64,000 nt of DNA, taken from assembly GCA_963807355.1 (NCBI GenBank), contig CAWEBX010000028.1, positions 1-64,000 of the forward strand. The letters run 5' to 3'. Made by a program: the position numbers and the translations under genes. Below the pieces are notes generated by a model. That model was given only the letters and a program-made list of their open reading frames with translations. It was not told the DNA's origin and did not search any database. The DNA comes from Nitrobacter sp963807355. GTDB taxonomy: Bacteria > Pseudomonadota > Alphaproteobacteria > Rhizobiales > Xanthobacteraceae. Within the stretch, counting starts at the first letter, position 1. Each line of letters starts with the position of its first letter. Positions 60,801 to 64,000 of the stretch are shown here, one piece after another.

Positions 60801-61105
60801 GCTTCCGAGATGAACCGGCGGAACTCCTTCATGGTGCCGAAATCGGGATTGACCGAGCCGTAATCGGCAATGTCGTATCCGTCGTCGCGCCCTGGCGATG
60901 GATAGAACGGCAGTAACCACAGAGCGGTGACGCCGAGCTCCTGAAGGTAATCAAGCTTGTTGGTCAGACCTACGAAGTCGCCGATGCCGTCGTTGTTGTT
61001 GTCGGCGAATGCCTTGACGTGAAGTTGATAGATAATAGCGTCCTTATACCAGAGATCGTCGGTCTGGACGTATCTGTCGGCATCTATCTGCGACATTTCG
61101 TTCAT
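57821..61105 (-). CDS. treS: Trehalose synthase-maltokinase fusion (TreS-Mak)
   Basis: 1095 residues from MNEMSQIDADRYVQTDDLWY. The GH13 part (YQLHVKAFADNNNDGIGDFV, GFRLDAIPYLCERE with catalytic Asp, VLLAEANQWPEDVQFYF with catalytic Glu, FLRNHDELTLEM) interconverts trehalose and maltose. The C-terminal kinase part (about residues 570-1095, QKFVVKLYRTLENGINPEVE, IRHHGDFHLGQVLVVRDDVF, IIDFEGEPRR) phosphorylates maltose to maltose-1-phosphate for GlgE. The HGDFHLGQ and DFEGEP motifs are kinase-like. No stop separates it from glgE in the current frame, giving an apparent 1756-residue ORF; see findings. Confidence 0.92.
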   Translation of the reverse strand: MNEMSQIDADRYVQTDDLWYKDAIIYQLHVKAFADNNNDGIGDFVGLTNKLDYLQELGVTALWLLPFYPSPGRDDGYDIADYGSVNPDFGTMKEFRRFISEAKRRGLRVITELVINHTSDQHRWFKRAQRSPPGSSARNWYVWSNTDKKYQGTRIIFTDTEKSNWAWDAEANAYYWHRFFSHQPDLNFDNPRVVRSVIQVMKRWLDTGVDGFRLDAIPYLCEREGTNNENLPETHAVIKHIRAELDAYAKGKVLLAEANQWPEDVQFYFGDGDECHMAYHFPLMPRIYMAIAQEDRFPITDILRQTPDIPDSCQWAMFLRNHDELTLEMVTDIERDYLWSTYAADPRARINLGIRRRLAPLMDNDRRKIELMNSLLMSLPGTPIIYYGDEIGMGDNIYLGDRNGVRTPMQWTPDRNGGFSRCDPARLYAPPVMDAVYGYESVNVEAQSRSLSSLLSWMKKLISVRKSSHAFGRGTMSFARSSNRSVLAYVRQYDDEVVLCVANLSRSAQASELDLSHWKGRSPLEMLGRTNFPDIGELPYLITLAPYGFYWFRLNEKPPSPNVATATVPDYETLVVPLGATWMSLARTRSIFERDVLPSHLARARWFPERSAGAITAHVPAAVPLTKDQESRPWLVIFDAAHRGQSGRYAIPIRIRWDRLDRRNYDAKNLAAVRQGSREGTLIDAAYEGDLIAGIIDDLRHCATFEEGHLRLAYIPTERLASIAEEPIENVRAVQTEQSNSTALVDQKFVVKLYRTLENGINPEVEVGRFLTDVAVFTNTPALLGSVELTGPDVQAAIAIVHAFVGNQGDAWTVSSAALDRFVDEQRLVGANDSAPALEEKAAYQRYMMQIGKRVAEMHVALASRDDIEDFSPEPVTASDIAHFINRLMARAEQTFDRLAQTKLSESDQLLVDEIQSLRPDLHGLLTELLPSSIQMHNIRHHGDFHLGQVLVVRDDVFIIDFEGEPRRSLSERRMKAPAARDVAGLIRSIDYSVTSAQERVLKTGADDDGRLTEALSAWRDEATQTFLAAYQEAMSDSRLWPDEKDGKGRMLRFFLLEKALYEIDYELAHRPDWLRVALDGALRVLRNRKRDRP

Positions 61106-63088
61106 AACGGACCTCACGCCAGACATTGAAACAAGAGCGCGGGATCGCGTAATGGATCGAGTTCTCAAGCGTACTCCGCCCCACTCAATGGCGTGACGCT
61201 CGCAGGTCATGAGGTTTTCGATTGCGACGGGAGGCTTTGATCCATTCACGGTCTCCATCCGGATCGACTCAAGCGGCAGCCAGAGTTCACGGCTCTCGCG
61301 CGAAAGCGCGATGGCCCCGACGATCGTGTTGGAGCCATCGTCGGATTTCTTGGTGAAGGCGATGATCTGATCGTTGTCGACAGGGAGAAACCTCAGATTA
61401 CGAGTTTGCAGAAGCGCCGGATTGGCGCGCCGCGCCCGATTGAGCGCAGCGATGTAAGATTTGATATTTCCAGGCGCATCCCAGTTGCGAACCTTGATCT
61501 CGTACTTCTCCGAGTTGAGATATTCTTCGCGCCCCGGAATGGCCTCGTGCTCCAGAAGCTCGAAGCCGTTGTAGATTCCGTAGGTACTCGACAGCGTTGC
61601 TGCCAGGGCAACCCGGGACTTGAACATCCACGGCTCGCCGCTTTGCAGGTGGTAAGGCAGAATGTCCGGTGTGCTGACGAAAAAGTTGGGCCGGTAATAA
61701 TCGCGCTCAGGATATCCCGTCAGCTCGTTGAGATAGGATTCGATCTCCCATTTCTGGGTCCGCCAGGTAAAATAGGTATACGATTGTGTGAAGCCGAGCT
61801 TGGCGAGACCCTTCATGACCTTGGGTCGGGTGAATGCTTCGGCAAGGAAGATGACGCCGGGATCCTTGGTCTGGACCTCGCGGATTAGCCATTCCCAGAA
61901 ATTGAACGGCTTGGTGTGCGGATTGTCGATTCGAAAGATGCGCACGCCCTGATTGATCCAGAACAAGATCACATCGCGAAGCGCGTTCCACAGTGACCCT
62001 GCGTCCTCGCAACCGAAATCTGGATTGACAATATCCTCATATTTTTTGGGTGGATTTTCCGCATAACGCATCGAGCCGTCCGGACGCCGCTTGAACCAGT
62101 CGGAATGCTGGGTGAGCCAGGGATGATCGGGCGAACACTGCACGGCGATGTCGAGCGCGATCTCCATGCCATGAGGCTTGCAGGCTGCTATCAACTCCCG
62201 GAAGTCGTCGAAAGTGCCGAGATCGGGGTGAATCGCATCGTGCCCACCTTCCTTGGAGCCGATGGCGTAGGGGCTGCCAGGATCGTCGGCGGCGGCCGTC
62301 AGCGCATTGTTGCGCCCCTTCCGATTAGTTCTGCCGATGGGATGAATTGGCGTGAAGTAAAGGACGTCAAATCCCATGGCCGCGATATCGGGCAGCCGAG
62401 CAATACAATCCCGGAACGTGCCGTGCTGGTCGGGGACGGCACTCTGGCTGCGTGGCACCATCTCGTACCACGCTCCTGCGACGGCGAGGGTGCGGTCGAT
62501 CGTCAGCGGGTAAGACCGGGAGCGTGTGAGATCGGACCGGACGCAACCTTCGGCCATGGCGCTCGTCAATTCCGGCACGAGCAGGCTGGCGGGGTCACCC
62601 TTGTGAAGAAAGTCTTCGCATTGACGGAGGATGATCGCGGTCGCCTCCTTGCCGCCATACTGCGCGCGCGTCAGCAGCGCGGCGCCTTCGAGTGCGTCGA
62701 GGGTGATGTCCTGACCGGCCTTCTGCTTGAGTTCGAAATCACGCTTCCAGGTGGCGAATTCGTCGGTCCAGGCCTCTATGGCATAAACGTAACGTCCTGG
62801 TTCGGCCGGCGCGAAGATTCCAAACCAGCGATCATTGTCTTGCAGGGTCATAACCGACCTTTGCCAGTCGCGATCCTGCTCATGCCGCCATATCAACTGT
62901 GCGACGATGACGTCATGCCCGCTTCGGAAGATGTCGGCCCAGACATCGATCCTATCGCCAGCGAGGCGCTTAACGGGAAAGCGTCCGGCGTCGATGCAGG
63001 GATAAACGTCTTCAATATGAAATGCGCCGACGGTTGCGCCTCTTTCGTCTGCACGCAACGGCATGTTTTTTTGCGTCGATACGGACAT
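61106..63088 (-). CDS. glgE: Alpha-1,4-glucan:maltose-1-phosphate maltosyltransferase GlgE
   Basis: About 660 residues starting MSVSTQKNMPLRADERGA. Contains FDVLYFTPIHPIGRTNRKGR, MEIALDIAVQCSPDHPWL, VRIFRIDNPHTKPFNFWEWL with the catalytic Asp and VIFLAEAFTRPKVM with the catalytic Glu, all GlgE hallmarks. It elongates glucan from maltose-1-phosphate. The normal end, LDPLRDPALLFQCLA plus TGA (61114-61116), is in the neighbouring frame. An extra base near 61161-61168 shifts it so that the ORF instead runs on into treS. First gene of the minus-strand run, divergent from malQ. Confidence 0.9.
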
Positions 63089-63238
63089 CACGCGCCGTTA
63101 ACCTGCTGATGAATAATGAAAGACTCGAAAGCTAACCCCGGCGCAGCCGCAAAGTTCCCGATGGAACTGCCCTTTTGTTCCCGAGTTTGTTCCCTCTGTG
63201 AGGGGCCTGACACTCATGCCCGGGTTCGGGGTACGGGG

Positions 63239-64000
63239 ATGGATATCTATTCAAAAGCGCGCGATTTGGGCATCAATCTGGACTTTGTCGACGGACTAGG
63301 CCGCCGTCATCTCCTGGAAAATGATCGATTGCGCGCCTTTGTTGAGAGTTTGCCATCGCCCCCGCGCCATCGTTTCTTGAAACAGCCCGTGGTCATCGTC
63401 GCCGACAGGGCTAAGTCTCGCATTCCTGTCGAAGCCGAGGCGAACGGCATCGCTTGGCGACTCGTGCAACGTGATGCGGTGTTCGCCCAAGGATACATCG
63501 CTTCGGCAACGATCGATATCCGGCGTTCAATAGCGGTTGATACTTATCGACTGGAGCTCGAAAGTGGCAACGGCACCATCATCGATTCAGTTCCCTTGCT
63601 GGTCACGCCTGAAAAAGCCTTTCAAGGCTCGTTCGAGCGCGTCTGGGTCCTGTCTGTTCAACTGTACGCGCTGTCATCGTCGCGCAACTGGGGAATTGGT
63701 GATTTCACCGATCTTGCATCGCTGATCGAACTGTCCTCGGATTGGGGATGCCACGGCATCGGCCTCAATCCACTTCACGCCCTGTTCGATGACCGCCCTC
63801 TTGAATGCAGCCCCTATGCGCCAAACAGCCGGCTGTTTCTTAATCCGCTTTATATCGATCCCGAGCGGATGCCGAATTTTTCGAGCGCGTGGCTGAGGCA
63901 ACACCGTGAACAGCTCGATCGGGTCCGGGAAGGCAAACTGGTCGATTATGCGGCGGTTGCAAAACTGAAATACGCCGCATTCCGGCAAGCATTTTCGAAG
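63239..64000 (+). CDS. malQ: 4-alpha-glucanotransferase MalQ (5' part)
   Basis: 254 codons to the window end, open throughout: MDIYSKARDLGINLDFVDGL, GRRHLLENDRLRAFV, then FQGSFERVWVLSVQLYALSS, SRNWGIGDFTDLASLIELSS and WGCHGIGLNPLHALFDDRPL, ECSPYAPNSRLFLNPLYIDP. NWGIGDFxDL and SPYxPxSRxFLNPLY are amylomaltase (GH77) hallmarks. It transfers glucan segments between maltodextrins. Divergent from glgE with about 150 bases between. Probably leads a plus-strand operon that may include treY. Confidence 0.93.
   Translation, partial: MDIYSKARDLGINLDFVDGLGRRHLLENDRLRAFVESLPSPPRHRFLKQPVVIVADRAKSRIPVEAEANGIAWRLVQRDAVFAQGYIASATIDIRRSIAVDTYRLELESGNGTIIDSVPLLVTPEKAFQGSFERVWVLSVQLYALSSSRNWGIGDFTDLASLIELSSDWGCHGIGLNPLHALFDDRPLECSPYAPNSRLFLNPLYIDPERMPNFSSAWLRQHREQLDRVREGKLVDYAAVAKLKYAAFRQAFSK

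Noticed and set aside
62105..63109. Plus-strand ORF opposite glgE (334 aa)
   Set aside because: Antisense of a conserved GH13 gene with no recognisable domain.
1..64000. CRISPR arrays and insertion sequences
   Set aside because: Looked for regularly spaced direct repeats and transposase motifs; none seen. No integrase gene is visible either, despite the phage-like region.

Overview
The window looks like a chromosome segment of an alphaproteobacterium of the Bradyrhizobiaceae/Nitrobacteraceae group (Bradyrhizobium, Rhodopseudomonas, Nitrobacter, Afipia type). This is inferred from the high GC content, the cytochrome c maturation order ccmI-ccmE-ccmF-ccmH followed by degP, a two-component pair and glnE, the FeuP/FeuQ-like pair, and many short conserved proteins of the kind seen in that family. 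I could not search databases, so the genus is left open.

Layout. (1) 0-7.7 kb is mostly core: a small conserved protein, a lipoprotein, a DUF1214/DUF1254 pair, a class A penicillin-binding protein, a YcgN protein, a DHA2-type efflux pump and a lone Flp pilin. (2) 7.7-13.7 kb is an accessory patch of very small genes. It holds a broken phosphoribosyltransferase gene, two abnormal tRNA-like genes, six same-orientation copies of a terminator-like repeat, and a repressor-like regulator with three operator-like inverted repeats upstream. (3) 13.7-25.6 kb is a decayed gene-transfer-agent-like (RcGTA-type) or prophage head-tail cluster: portal remnant, prohead protease, frameshifted capsid, head-tail connector, DUF3168 protein, and the TIM-barrel tail-tip protein joined directly after a large deletion. 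One polymorphic-toxin module follows each of portal, protease and capsid: deaminase plus Imm1, RNase A-like toxin, and HNH/AHH-like toxin plus two DUF2019-like proteins. (4) 25.7-28.3 kb holds a methyltransferase and a lysis-like cassette (GH19 endolysin, spanin-like, holin-like, lipoprotein). (5) 28.4-49 kb is core: feuPQ-like pair, an interrupted conserved gene, ccmIEFH, degP, a second two-component system, glnE, a PAS sensor kinase, a cation efflux protein, a VanZ-like protein and an HU-type protein. (6) 49-64 kb is a glycogen/alpha-glucan/trehalose cluster: glgP on its own, then the overlapping run glgE, treS-maltokinase, glgB, glgX, treZ on the minus strand, with malQ starting divergently and running off the window.

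How the genes work together. The last cluster can build, branch, debranch and phosphorolyse alpha-glucan, and interconvert it with trehalose and maltose-1-phosphate. The ccm genes make c-type cytochromes. The toxin modules look like phage-cargo polymorphic toxins sharing one N-terminal header and a PAGNxDGGQW linker but carrying different C-terminal tips.

A recurring oddity is single-base indels and nonsense codons, seen in decayed prophage genes and also in genes expected to be essential or useful (ccmI, the CDF transporter, the glgE 3' end, the gene at 30.9-32.3 kb). Either the lineage is decaying or the assembly carries uncorrected indel errors. I cannot separate these from one sequence, and several calls below depend on the answer.
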